This document shows positions 21,862-33,164 of a stretch of DNA of 64,000 nucleotides, piece by piece (the first letter of the stretch is position 1; every line of letters starts with the position of its first letter). This DNA is from Pseudoips prasinana. Taxonomy: Eukaryota > Arthropoda > Insecta > Lepidoptera > Nolidae. The stretch lies in assembly GCA_951640165.1 (NCBI GenBank), contig OX621243.1:992001-1056000 (forward strand). Reading direction: 5' to 3'. The notes beneath the pieces were generated by a model. That model was given only the letters and a program-made list of their open reading frames with translations, did no database searches and had not been told where the DNA came from. Made by a program: the position numbers and the translations under genes.

Positions 21862-23143
21862 GGTCTTTACCTATGAAATTGCCGTTTTGTATGAAAAAAT
21901 TTAAACGAATTTTTTTCATGAATTTTTTTATTTGTATTAATCGAAGTAATCACCCATGCAATCAATGCATCTTTGCCATCGCAGTGGCAGTTTATTGATG
22001 CCCTTCTTAAAGAAATCAGCTGGACGGGAGGCAACAAATTCTTCAAAGGCATTTTGTACTGCCTCTCGGGTATTGAATTTTTTTCCCGCCAAGAAGTTAT
22101 CCAAATTCTGGAAAAAGTAGTAGTCTGTAGGCGCAAGGTCTGGTGAGTAGGGCGGATGACGGAGAGCTTCCAACCCCAGTTCTTGCAACTTGGAGACCGT
22201 CTGCTGTGCAGTATGAGGTCGCGCGTTGTCGTGCAGGAGCAGCGGAGACGAGCGATTGACCAATGCTGGTTGGAGATGCGCCAGCTTCTCCATCATTGTG
22301 CTCAGTTCTTCACAGTACACATCTGCAGTAATGCTCACCCCGTTTGGTAAGAAGCTGTGATGAATCACACCGGCGCTAGACCACCAAACAGTGACCATCA
22401 CTTTTCTAGGGGTAAGTTTTCGTTTAGGGCATTGTTTAGGTGCTGAACCAGGATCCAACCAACTTGCTGAGCGCTTGCGGTTATCAAACAGAATCCATTT
22501 TTCATCGCAGGTAACAATGCGGTTCAAAATTCCTTCATTTGTGTGTCTGTTGAGCAGTGCAAGGCACGTCTCGACGCGTACTTCGCGCTGGCGATCATTG
22601 AGTTCGTGGGGCACCCATTTGTCAAGCTTTTTTACCTTGCCAATTTGACGCAAATGGACCAATATTGTTTTGACGCTAACGTCGAAAGCTGCTGCTAATT
22701 CAGCCGTAGATTGTGTATCATCAGCTTCCACAACCGCCTTTAATTCGTCATTGTCGACCAAAGTCTTCGGACGACCGCGAGGTACATTTTTCAGGTCGAA
22801 ATTTCCAGAACGGAAGCGAGCAAACCAATAACAGGTGGTGCGTTGGTTTGTAGTGTTAGCTCCGTAAACGTCGTTGATGTTGCGTGCCGCTTGTGCCGCG
22901 TTGCTGCCACGACGGTACTCATATTCCATAATTACTCGAATTTTTAACGTATCCATGATGACGAAAAAGATTGAAATGCGATGAAAATGTAACACTAATC
23001 AATAAAGAAATGACTACTTTTGGAAAAAAGAATCCATGTTTTTAAAATAAAATTAATTTGAAATTAGAATTCTTAGCCAAACAAAAATTATTTTGATTTG
23101 AAATGGCCAGTACTGCAGAACGGCAATTTCATAGGTAAAGACC
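21862..23143 (-). mobile_element. Complete mariner element (1282 bp)
   Basis: The inverted termini begin GGTCTTTACCTATGAAATTG and match perfectly for about 25 bp at both ends (21862-21886 and 23119-23143). A TA dinucleotide lies outside each end (21860-21861, 23144-23145), the target duplication expected for Tc1/mariner. The internal region is filled by one uninterrupted transposase gene on the minus strand. Length, terminal repeats, target site and an intact coding region together indicate a recent insertion. Confidence 0.95.
21937..22956 (-). CDS. mariner transposase, full length
   Basis: The enzyme cuts and rejoins the element at TA sites. From the ATG at 22956 (MDTLKIRVIMEYEYRRG) it is 339 codons, close to the usual 340-350 of mariner transposases; the frame is also open back to an ATG at 22995, but the downstream start fits better. 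The N-terminal third is the helix-turn-helix DNA-binding region with the linker GRPKTLVDN. KWVPHEL is the family's conserved motif. The catalytic triad is intact: TCDEKWILFDN, LLHDNARPHTA, then SPDLAPTDYYFF with 34 residues between the second and third aspartates, which is DD34D. I see no stop or frameshift. It sits in a host intron, antisense to the host gene. Plus-strand open frames over it are shadows. Confidence 0.95.
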   Translation of the reverse strand: MDTLKIRVIMEYEYRRGSNAAQAARNINDVYGANTTNQRTTCYWFARFRSGNFDLKNVPRGRPKTLVDNDELKAVVEADDTQSTAELAAAFDVSVKTILVHLRQIGKVKKLDKWVPHELNDRQREVRVETCLALLNRHTNEGILNRIVTCDEKWILFDNRKRSASWLDPGSAPKQCPKRKLTPRKVMVTVWWSSAGVIHHSFLPNGVSITADVYCEELSTMMEKLAHLQPALVNRSSPLLLHDNARPHTAQQTVSKLQELGLEALRHPPYSPDLAPTDYYFFQNLDNFLAGKKFNTREAVQNAFEEFVASRPADFFKKGINKLPLRWQRCIDCMGDYFD

Positions 23144-23149
23144 TAATAT

Positions 23150-24435
23150 AACACCCAATAATACTAAACACTTGACTTACCTTAATTATTTTATTAAAGT
23201 ACAATTCGCGTCACCATCATGAAAATACTTACTTACTATATCACTATTGGCTTTAACAAAACATGTATGAAATCAGTTTAAATATCGCTTTCAGTGCTAT
23301 TAATTGCTACTACAGAAGTCCGATTACATTCTTAGGTTATTTATTGGTTCCAAGAAGTAACAATGTTTAACCAAAAATGTCATTAAAGTGATTTCCATAA
23401 CTTGTTTACTACTTTAGCTTGCAGTTATAATCTTTGTATAGCTTATAAAACACTTGAAGTGGTAATCACTGCTGCAATATCACTGTTCTAACTCTCCTTA
23501 AACACTCATTTATCACTACTCTATAAGCATTAAGTCACTTCAAGCTCTAACATGAACAGGCCCAAACCAGGGTTATAGGGGAGATACAGAACGCTTTATC
23601 ACCCAATGGTTAGTGCCTTTACAGAACCTTTGGTTCTTAAAATTCTCTTAAGCAGCTCATCTAGCACTAATTCTTATAACCAAAATGTTAGTTGGGTGGT
23701 CACTGTAGTCTATGAAGCACTGCGTACCTAAATAAGGAAGCGCCAAATAGTGTCTGCGCTGTCGCAAGACGACTTCACCAGTAAACATGACACTATCTAA
23801 ATTAATTCACTATATATCGTAGAAGTAAGTAAATTCAATTTCTTCCATTCACCTATTTACCATGCTTGGGTATAGTCGTGCAAAATTAAAGACTGCAACA
23901 TATGGGAATTACTAACTTGGACACCGGCCATTGAATTTAAATAGTTAGCAGGTAGGGACTGTTCTAGGAAAGCAATGCCTTGCATTCATTCATCTTCACT
24001 CCTCGTGCCACATACTCAACCCGGAGTCAACGTGATTGCGTGGTATTCCTGGATAAGATGCACCTATTTTTGGTTAAATACGTGCTACCATGTTATCAGC
24101 TCTTGAGTATCTATGAAGCTTACAATGTACTAGTAAAAAATAAGAATAAATAGTTTATGTGGTCCCTAACTAGGCGTAGATACAATTATTTATATGCATT
24201 TTAAACAAACTGTTACTTATTGATCTTTTTATATATTGGTATTAATTATATTTATAAGATCATGTATTTCGTAAATATGTAAAACTAGATGTAAGCCAAT
24301 GGCCTATTCATTCCCTGCAATCTGTCTTGTAATAAAATTGTTGTTGTTGTTAATACCACAGATGAATAACAAGTTATTTTGCTACTAGCTAGAAATAAAA
24401 ATTCTGAGACATAGATGAAGTTACGAGTGCATGAT
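23150..24435. other. No recognised gene
   Basis: AT-rich intronic sequence. I see no gene, terminal repeat or named family. Confidence 0.3.
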
Positions 24436-24439
24436 GAAG

Positions 24440-24595
24440 TTATAAATGTTTCAACAATCCGTGTACCTAAATATCTATATGTAACTAGAAATAATTATGT
24501 ATACTTAACTATATTACTACAGACATGTTCTGACTATTTACAAGCGCTTTTAAAAGTCTACGTGAATAATAACCTTTTTTATTTTTGTGCAGAAG
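24440..24595 (+). mobile_element. Non-LTR retrotransposon 3' end, family L2 (copy 3)
   Basis: It contains GTGTACCTAAATATCTATATG, ACATGTTCTGACTATTTACA, AGCGCTTTTAAAAGTCTACG and TGAATAATAACC in the order seen at 10905-11065. The A-rich tail is short. The 67-codon open frame covering it is not a gene. Confidence 0.7.
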
Positions 24596-24599
24596 TCTC

Positions 24600-26685
24600 T
24601 CAAGCAACAGTTCGTTAATTTAAGCAATCGAGATGGAGCTGTTGGTCGCTTATGGCTAAGCATAATGCCAAGAACCAATAAAATTGTATCAATAAATCTA
24701 GTTCAAAACGGACAGTACTCCTTAGCATTCACCATAGCACTTACATCATTTTGATTCTAAACGAACCCAATATTTTACACATTGATTATAGTGCTACAAC
24801 CGTGTGGTGTATATCAAGGACCGTATTATTATAAAGCGCTAAGTAGTACTCCAGGCACGTCTCCATCATTGTGCCGACATTACCACGGCACCACAAGCTA
24901 TGCCACGTCCTAACGCTTGCACTGGCATACTAACAAATTGCCACAATTAGAAAATCTTATTAAATATCGCGGATTTGAGTTTACCAAGGTTGAAATCTAC
25001 TGGACCTATTAGAATTGCCTCATAGGTTTCTGTGCAGTGGATACAGAAATCTCTGCATCTGCAGGTGAAGTAAAGGGACTAACATAGTCCGAAGAATTGA
25101 CAAACGGAAGTGGAAGACTCAGTGGATATTCAGTCCCCCACAAGCTAAACCCACGATTTTGTTAGATTCGCGGGTAGCCGTTAGATCGCGGAAAACTGAT
25201 AGTTTTAGAGGTCTTTGAGGGGATGCTTTGGTCCAGGAACGGATGTCTATCAGCTGACATGATATTAATGATAAAGGTTATCTAATCTATCAATACTAGG
25301 TGCGTGCGTTCCTAAAAATCGGTCATACCTATACCAGCCTTAAAAATTAATCTTCGCTCATCACCAGATGAGAGATGACTGATAACTAGGTATATCAACA
25401 AATATGTGAAAAACCATCCTTATGATCTTTCATTAAAATTTACATTTCTTACACAGTACATAACTAATCGTCGTCTGTTCCTAATAAGCCCACCACCGCT
25501 ATACTTTGACACCACCACAGCGAAGCAATATTGGTAGGTGGATCCGATATCGAAATTAGAAGGCATTAAAACGATGTTATTTAATGCTGGTGCTGTGGGT
25601 GTTAGTTTTTGACAGTTCGCTTGGGAGTATTTATGTTTGGGTGTGTAACATCTACTAAGAATAGAACATCCTTATCAGGACAAATATTAAGTAGCATGCT
25701 TGATGCAACATTTGCGCTGTGTGAAAGATTTATTTTGACTAAGAAGCAATCACTACAGATTCTTGTACACATGTAGGATTGTTTTTATACATTGCACCTT
25801 GAACTTGACCGATCTGTTTCCGAGCATTTTGCAACATGTCGCGCCACAGCGGCATCTTGGCAAGGTTTTGTGCCGCGCCAGCTGTTGACCGATGGGTTTC
25901 ATTCCATTTTTTTATTATCATTATGTATTTAAGATTCCAGCAAACGTAAATTTGTTGGTTTTTAATTACTTACATGTATTACTAATTTACATAGTCTGAC
26001 CTTGAGGTGTCTTACTCATTATTACGGTGGTACCTTATTTAGATTTTACAATGTACTCGTATGTCTCTTATTGACACCAATTTCTTTTGATTAATAAAGA
26101 TCGCCATAATAAAACGTAAAATGTATGTAATTAGTTAAAACAAAAACAAGTTGGCTGAAGTACCTACCTAATTGAGAATCAAACAGAGTTGGTTAAATTG
26201 AATCAAAGTAAAGTTTCAAACAAACTGACTCTTAGCATTCAAGTATTCATAGCACATCGCGGTCCAAAGCTGGCACACAATACAAAGTGATGTTTAGTAG
26301 AAACGCTTGTATATACGTACACTCACTTGGGACAGGACATAGATCATCAATATGAAGAGAGGTTTCTACGAAAACTTTCATGGATTGGAGATGCCTTAAG
26401 TCTTGGTTTCTACCATAGATGTGCCAGGGTGCGTAGGGAAGCTGCAAAATGATTTTGTCTTTTCCACCGTTGATGTGTGAGGATGCGTCGAGGTCTACAA
26501 AAACTGTCATGGTCGTGGAGTTGCCCTTTTTAGGTACCAGAAGTCTGGGTTTGCTTTCAGAATGTATGACAGTGAAGAGCGAAGCTACGTAACCGTTTCC
26601 ACCAGAGACTTTCGAGAAAAATAAGTACTGCCAAAATGCGTATCGGAATGTTGTCAGTTGTGCGTGGGTGAGGTGCAAAAAAGCA
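24600..26685. other. No recognised repeat; one unexplained open frame
   Basis: Nothing supportable apart from an open frame of 149 codons at 26247-26696 (-). It has no recognised domain. It contains two loosely similar stretches (TMTVFVDLDASSHI and SMKVFVETSLHI), which hints at an internal duplication. It may be chance or an old transposon remnant. Confidence 0.25.
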
Positions 26686-26689
26686 GCCT

Positions 26690-26945
26690 TAACCATTGGG
26701 GTCGTTTGGCGAGGCTTGCGAGTATCATACTTGCCTTTTACACCGTTATGGGTTCGATTCCCACCCAGGACAGATATTTGTGTGCATGAAAATGTCTGTT
26801 CGTTCTGAGTCTGGGTGTAATTTTTTATGTAATTATGTATTTTCTAAAGAAAAGTAGTAGGTATATGCTCTTCATCATATCTGGTTTCCATAGTACAAGC
26901 TCTGCTTAGTTTGGGATCAGATGGCCGTGTGTAAATAATGTCTCA
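26690..26945 (+). repeat. tRNA-derived SINE, family A (near-complete)
   Basis: The head has a B-box-like GGTTCGATTCC (about 26752-26762). The body reads CCCACCCAGGACAGATATTTG, CTGAGTCTGGGTGTAATTTT, TTTCCATAGTACAAGCTCTG and CTTAGTTTGGGATCAGATGG, and ends CCGTGTGTAAATAATGTC. The same 3' body identifies the fragments at 5310, 7019, 14660, 30870 and 32395. Confidence 0.85.
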
Positions 26946-27411
26946 GGATATGAATGATACCAACAGTGTATATATAACGCATTCACACAAATCGTTGGCA
27001 TCACAGATGTACGTTGATTATGGAATTTGGCCTTCGTTGAGAGCGCTGGGATGCTGGACTTTTTCATCGTACTACGATTGTAGCAAGCTTTGCCAAATTA
27101 TATTGTGAGTGGGTATTGTGACTGAATAATTTATCAACCTTTTTGTTAACACTTTTAGTTTTAGATATGTATATTGCATGTCTATTCAAATATATTACCG
27201 GCTAGTTTTCCGTCCGAGGAATCACTCGGGTTGGCTCCATTTTATGTGGCGGAACCTGTGATCAGAAGTGGGATCAGTGTCCTCCCAGCGTACCCAGGTT
27301 CAATCTACATTCTCGCCAACTTTCGTAATGATTGCGTCCCCTTTTAATCGGAAACGAAAAAGAATGTGTCAATACTATTGAGTAACAGATACATTTTCGT
27401 ATTTATAATAT

Positions 27412-27455
27412 TTGATTAGCTGTTACTCGCGACTTCGTAAGCATGAAACGGATTG
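27412..27455 (-). mobile_element. Helitron 3'-end fragment
   Basis: TTAGCTGTTACTCGCGACTTCG matches, with a few changes, the complement of the large Helitron's 3' end (CTAGCTGTGCCCGCGACTTCG). It suggests an older relative inserted on the minus strand; I could not find its 5' end. Confidence 0.5.
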
Positions 27456-27654
27456 TTTTCTGCCATTAATTTTCACATTAAAGTCTGAAACTGGCCAGTT
27501 TTCCGCCATTACCTACTTGCAACCTGGGGACCTTTACGGCCTAAGTCACCGATCATCGTGATCGTGCCTGCATATGTCAGTGTGACCCCTACGCAGATTT
27601 ATTTGTTTTTATTTTTATTGTGGAGCTGGAGAATAAGTCTCTCTGGACAGGGCC

Positions 27655-27965
27655 CAGATCAGTTTATATTTAGTCATAGTCATATATATTTATTCAGTAA
27701 AAATGTACTAAGTTTTTTTTGAATCATCACAATTTTTTACCCCTACCGTGAAGTGCTTGACGTGGCAGCTAATGAGAAACACTGCCAAAATCTCAGTAGG
27801 AATCCTTTTTAAAAATAATAACTTAACATCTGATATTATCTAGACGCGTTGAATTAAATCTACTCAAGCAGTTTTATCATTCACATATTCAGAAACTTGG
27901 TAATATCACAGAATAAAGAGTACTTACGTAGTAATATGCCTTGCTACACAATTTGGCTTTAATTT
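27655..27965 (-). mobile_element. Jockey-like LINE 3' end (copy 1)
   Basis: On the minus strand it follows the same order as 59038-59300: GCCAAATTGTGTAGCAAGGC, a diverged middle, AAAAAGGATTCCTACTGAGA, GGCAGTGTTTCTCATTAGC, GCCACGTCAAGCACTTCACG and a terminal ATATGACTATGACTA-type tail. The copy is 5'-truncated and noncoding. Confidence 0.75.
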
Positions 27966-27969
27966 TTGT

Positions 27970-30770
27970 TTTAAATTTGAAGTACTTATGACAACAAAAC
28001 CGTAATAACGTACCAATTTGCAAGCTTCAATCATTGAACAGTGTTTTCATTATCCTAATGATCAAATCCAACGCAATCGTAAGATTAATATCTTATATAT
28101 CATTAACCTAAATAGCGAATTTAAACCCTTCATAAATAAAATAAAAATAATTATAACTCTGAAAAATTAAGAGTCCCAAAGAAAACATTTAATCCTCTTT
28201 GGACCAACTTAATCCATCTGTATAAAAAAAATATTACTTTATTTATTTATTATAAATTGTTTACTCAGAATAACGACAAATATAAATAAAAGCTTACTTT
28301 TCTTACCTTGAATTTAGTAGGTCAACTACAGGATACAAACGGGGTGAAAATAAATAGAGACTATATCCATACTTAAGTAATATTTTGGTCCCGTTTCTGT
28401 TCACCCTTGTATTCCTTACGAGGCCTAAACTGTTGGTCGAATCCATCATATAATTAATTACGTGAATTACCCGTTACAATGTCTCACAATAATTAAGTTA
28501 ACTTGATAAGTCAGTTAATCAGTAAGTGATATGTCGCTTTCTTATACAAGGTGTAATATTAATAGTGGACGAAAAACATTTGTCAATACACAAAAAACTT
28601 TACTTATGCTTACAAAAATGTCGATCACTACATAAATTATGAATAGTGCTTCAAAAATATGTTTTTCGTTTTATATTATGATAATTACTGATTTTTTGTT
28701 AACTTTTTTATGTATGTATAAATGTAGAAACAGTATTGAGCGAAGAAGACAAATTATTTCTCATGCTAAGTCAGTAATACGGTGCATCTATGAGAATCCT
28801 AGTCTACCTGTCCGAATGAACGTTTCCGTCTTCGACGTCTTGTTATCCTGTCTTGTATTTAAATAGCTGCCTCCCAACTACTTTCTGTAGCTTCGAACAT
28901 ACAAACTGCACATTATTAGTACAGTTTGCGTTCACTTAGAGCGCGTATAGAGCATAACTGCCTACGCACGCTCTGTCACGCCGCGCCGGACCAGCAACAC
29001 TGCATTAGCATCTCGGCTCGGTGACCACTCTGTAAGAACATTATCATTTTCAACACTGGTATTATACCTACCAGCATATTAGTGATATCTGCTATTATAA
29101 ATTAATTAATTCCAGCTAGAACTAATTCGATACTTTTTACTTTTTCGCTTGTAAGGTATAATAGACCCTAAATAAAGAGGCCTTTATTACATTAGACCGT
29201 GATTTTTGCGATAAATTGCCAACATTAGCTTTCGTTTTCTGAGAAACTAACAAACTTCGACAACGTTCACTTATTGGATATTCGAGAATACTTAATATTA
29301 TAGTTTATATAACAGCTTTGATTTTCACAATTTTTTATAGTGTTAATGTTTCGAAGCACGTTTTTCATACAATTTCCGATGGCTTTTTTTCGAGCTCGTG
29401 GATCGAACCACTGTTCATAAGCAAATTAAATGAAGAATATACCTAATATATCTTTAAATGGTTAAGAGTAGAAGTATCAATACATTTTACAACATTTTGA
29501 TGTCACTATGAACTTAAATAATCAAATTAAAAGTACTAAAAAATATAACAAAATATAAAGACTTAAATGTAGAACTGCTAAGTTTTGCTTCATTGGATAA
29601 CGTTTGGGAGTAAAGTGTTGATTCTTAATTTTCTGCGGTTACTCTCATAAACTTGGAAGGCGCGAATATAATGTAACCGATTCTAGCAACCAAACCTAAT
29701 AAGGTTAGCGTAATAAGCCGACTGGCCAAATGAACAAACAGACGGCCTTAGTGGTTAATAAAGTGTCAGGGACTGCATACGTGTGGACACCCAACATCTT
29801 GACGTTTCGTGACTCGCCCGCGTCAGCGGCATATTGAATCTTGATCTCGCCGACCGCGATAACTTAGCCAGTCCCTCCTGCCTCCCCAACTTTGAGCCGT
29901 ATGTACACCGCGATTGAGTATTTTCTCGAGTGACGGACGACGTCGGCAGATGTAAGATAGCTTGAGATGTGTGCGTCGAAGCGGGCCCTTCAATTATTCA
30001 CAAGCGGAACAGTATTGTGGCACTGAACGTTGGCCCTGTCGATGCGAGCCTTATCTATGCGTGGCTGTCAGGGACGTTGACATCGTGATGTAACTTCCAG
30101 CCGCACTTACACGGGATTTCTTCGAGAAAATATCAAGCACGCTAATTGTTCCACTCGTCCTAGTGGCATGTCTGGACACTTTTCAAAACTCTCATTAGTG
30201 CAGTGAGGCGCGCGAGGGTTGTGTGCACCCCCGCCGTCCCCCGGCTCGGCCGAATTAGGAACTTATCTCGTCGTCTATTTTCATTTGGCCCACCCGCTGA
30301 TGGAAATAATCCCTTAGTAACGATTTTTATCGGTATTTTTAAACTCGGTCGACCGCTGCACGTTCCCATTAGCTAGTTCAGGTCTGTTGCCGAGTTGGGT
30401 CGTTATTGGTTATTCACGCTTACATTTCTTTAGCTACCGGTTTACCAATTGAGAGCGAACCCTTTCTAGCACTAATCCGCCTGCTCATAAACGAAATGCA
30501 TTGTCGTGTGTAGTTACTCAACGTTTATAAGTCGTTTATTGTTGTCGTGTCCTGAATCCTTTAATCCGGAATCCTTTCTACGTCTCATTGTGATGTACTA
30601 CTTTTTATTTCGTTTTCTCGTTGCTTAGACTTTTTGTATAGCAAGCCAACACTAAACAAGTAAGTATGGAGCTGCTATACAGTATTTGAGGGCTTCATAC
30701 CTTAAAACAAAATGCCGCTTGTATAAATCCCGTGTGCGTTTGCTGTAGAGGTATCTCTTCAGATCAATGA
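27970..30770. other. No recognised gene; GC-richer islands
   Basis: Mostly AT-rich. Two GC-richer stretches, at 28920-29010 and about 29755-30290, stand out from the background but contain no defensible exon. They may be regulatory or old GC-rich inserts. Confidence 0.3.
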
Positions 30771-30774
30771 CTGG

Positions 30775-31010
30775 TCTGTTGATCCAGTGGGTAGTGACCC
30801 ATACCAATCGAATCTTTGTGTGTAGTACACCATTATTTGTTGTGTCTCTGTGTGTAATTTATCTATTATAGGTATAAATTTAGAAATAAATAAGTATGTT
30901 TATCAGTTGTCATAGTACAAGTTCTACCTAGTTTGAGATCAGATGGCAGTAGGAATGTGTTAGTTGTCCCAAGATATTTATTATATTTATTTATTAATAA
31001 ATCAAGGGAC
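30775..31010 (+). repeat. SINE family A, diverged copy
   Basis: The 3' body is clear (TCATAGTACAAGTTCTACCT, AGTTTGAGATCAGATGGC, then GTTGTCCCAAGATATTTATT). The tRNA-like head around 30780-30830 is heavily eroded. Confidence 0.65.
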
Positions 31011-31109
31011 ATTAAGATTAGTTATTGTAATCAAATTTTAAAAGTAACTATTGGTATAAGGTTCAAATATTACAGGGATATTTGATAAGCCCATACAGAT
31101 AATAAAATA

Positions 31110-31330
31110 TACTTAGATATACGAAACGTAACTGCCTATGAGAGATACCTTCAACCACCTCTCTCTCTTGCCCTTACAGTACGAATCGTTACTCTCTTCC
31201 ACTCTTTGTATCTTCACAAATTCTCTCTAAACTTCCGTTCGCCTCGTCCGATCACACTTTTCGTAACGCTCTCGTCACGCATTCACCAACTTACTCCCCA
31301 AATCAAGCGTGCTGCGTAAAGAAGTCCTAG
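31110..31330. repeat. Interspersed repeat, family D (copy 3)
   Basis: Blocks CGTAACTGCCTATGAGAGA, ACCTCTCTCTCTTGCCC and TTCGTAACGCTCTCGTCACG precede CATTCACCAACTTACTCCCC and AAGCGTGCTGCGTAAAGAAG. The order matches 2050-2310. Confidence 0.6.
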
Positions 31331-31334
31331 CTAT

Positions 31335-32110
31335 TGTCCACTGGCACAGGCCGGCGCGGGCGCATGGCGGCGCGGACGATGATATTATTTAATTGGCTTT
31401 ATTATTCATGATGCCAACTCGTTCTGTTTATTTACTCACTTGTAGATAGTTGCCCAACCGGTCTCGATATACTTTACTGGATATTATGTATTTGATTGTT
31501 AATCTTTCCACGTCTGCGCGGGAGCGATTCGGTATTTGGCTAATGTTGATGTTGTTGAAATAATGAGATATTTGTAGCATACAGATAAAGATATGTAACA
31601 AATTGAGATATAATATAGCGTTCAAACTTTGTGGTGTTGGAACAGTGGTGATGCTCTGTCTCTTTCTTGCGAAACGACTTTAACATATAACTATTAGGGT
31701 GATTGCTTTTGGACGTCACAACAAAGAAGAGCGTGCTCCCTCTTTCATGGGCTGATTGAAACTTCTCGTTAATTTTAAAGTAATTATAATTTGGCTAACG
31801 CTAATCAGGCAATTTTTTATCACTCTTAAATACCAAGGAATAAGCTAAAGATAGTTAAATATGTAGTACAGTGTACACAGTACAGTGTAATTATATAATA
31901 ATAATAATGTATAATAATAAGTTATTTATTGAATCCAAATAAGTTAGTACATATCAGTTTTACATATTTACGAGTACTTAACAGTAAGAATACAGGTTGG
32001 CGGGCCACTAGACTCCACACTAAGATTCCCTGTGTCGTGGAGACTAGTGTCTTCCCTTAAAAAGTATACAATGTTGTAATAATTCTAATTTCTAAGTTAA
32101 CTTTAGTACC
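31335..32110. other. No recognised gene
   Basis: AT-rich intronic sequence with nothing I can name. A short GC-rich patch lies near 31345-31375. Confidence 0.3.
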
Positions 32111-32117
32111 AGACCAA

Positions 32118-32167
32118 CGAGGATAATACATAGTATATGTAGTAACATATACTATGTTTTATCCTCG
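32118..32167. repeat. Fold-back palindrome P4 (22-bp arms, one mismatch)
   Basis: 32118-32139 pairs with 32146-32167 around a 6-nt loop. The right arm ends in CCTCG, the first bases of the family B SINE that follows, and the left arm with its outer flank (ACCAACGAGG) is the inverse of a SINE start. Confidence 0.85.
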
Positions 32168-32275
32168 ATGGTCCACCGGTAGCCTGTTCACGCGCAGTTA
32201 ATGAGGTTCTGGGTTCAAATCCTGGGTCGGGCCATAAGTGATTTTGGGACTTTTCTGTTAAAAGAAAAATGTTAT
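32160..32275 (+). repeat. SINE family B, 3'-truncated
   Basis: The head CCTCGATGGTCCACCGGTAG and B-box-like GGTTCAAATCC precede TGGGTCGGGCC, GTGATTTTGGGACTTTTCTG and a run of A. The rest of the body is absent. Its start overlaps the right arm of palindrome P4. Confidence 0.8.
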
Positions 32276-32394
32276 GTTTTACACAGGTATCGGTGAAGAG
32301 GGAGACATTTTCAGAGGGAGATAATATCGTAAGACAACATTGACAAAGTTCATTTATATTGTAGGAGTCTTTAATATGTATGATATACTTTTAA

Positions 32395-32615
32395 CACATG
32401 GCCATCTGATCCCAAACTAAGCAGAGCTTGTACTATGGAAACCAGGTAACTGATACACTACATATACTACTTTTTTATAAATACATACTTACATAGATAA
32501 TTACACCCAGACTCAGGACAAACAGACATGTTCCTGTACACAAATATCAGCCCTGGGTGGGAATCGACCCCTCGATCTGCGGCGTGGAAGGCATGTTCCT
32601 ACCAACTATCGGTTA
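32395..32615 (-). repeat. tRNA-derived SINE, family A
   Basis: The complement of the full family order is present: GGCCATCTGATCCCAAACTA, CAGAGCTTGTACTATGGA, ATTACACCCAGACTCAGGAC, AATATCAGCCCTGGGTGG and a GAATCGACCCC B-box complement, then GATCTGCGGCGTGGAAGGC. Confidence 0.85.
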
Positions 32616-32629
32616 TACCTATCTAATTC

Positions 32630-32715
32630 GTAAAGCCATGTCAGAGGCCTACTTGGCGGCTTAAACAACTGTGAAATTTGAGGAACCATTGCCCATACGA
32701 TAAAAATAATGATTT
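32630..32715 (+). repeat. SINE 3' fragment, family C-type tail
   Basis: AAGCCATGTCAGAGGCCTAC then TTGGCGGCTTAAACAACTGTG and CCATACGATAAAAATAA. It is the same tail as at 59430-59520 and, inverted, 17300-17350. Confidence 0.65.
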
Positions 32716-33164
32716 TCTTATAATTTAGAAAGTTTTACCTATAAACAATTTGAGCTAAACATAAATGAATTGTAGTCGCGTTGAAGGTGAGCGCGTCATG
32801 TGCTCAAATTGATCCGAAGCAGTTTAGTAACGCGCCGAGCAGTCAAACCTGATAGTAATAAGGCTAACTGGCTTACTATTGTTATTTGGCTCTTTGTGTT
32901 CTACTAAAAATGTACATAATATTATTATGCTTGTGGCTAATGTTTTGATTTTATCTGCTTGTTGGAATTAGCCTCGAAGAATTTACACGTCAGAATATAA
33001 TATATCATTTAGTTTTATAAGACATGTGAATGCATCTTCATCATATGTCTTATTTAACCTTTAGCAAGGTTCCAATACATAATTCCTTATATTTTAATTT
33101 TTTTAAATTAAAATTCATTAATTTTGTAAAATAATACATTTATTGTCATCGTCAATCGAAACAC

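Noticed and set aside
22156..22648. Plus-strand open frames of 64 and 85 codons inside mariner
   Set aside because: They are shadows of the intact transposase on the minus strand.
26247..26696. 149-codon minus-strand open frame as a gene
   Set aside because: No domain, no splice or promoter support, and its length is possible by chance; kept only as an unexplained open frame.
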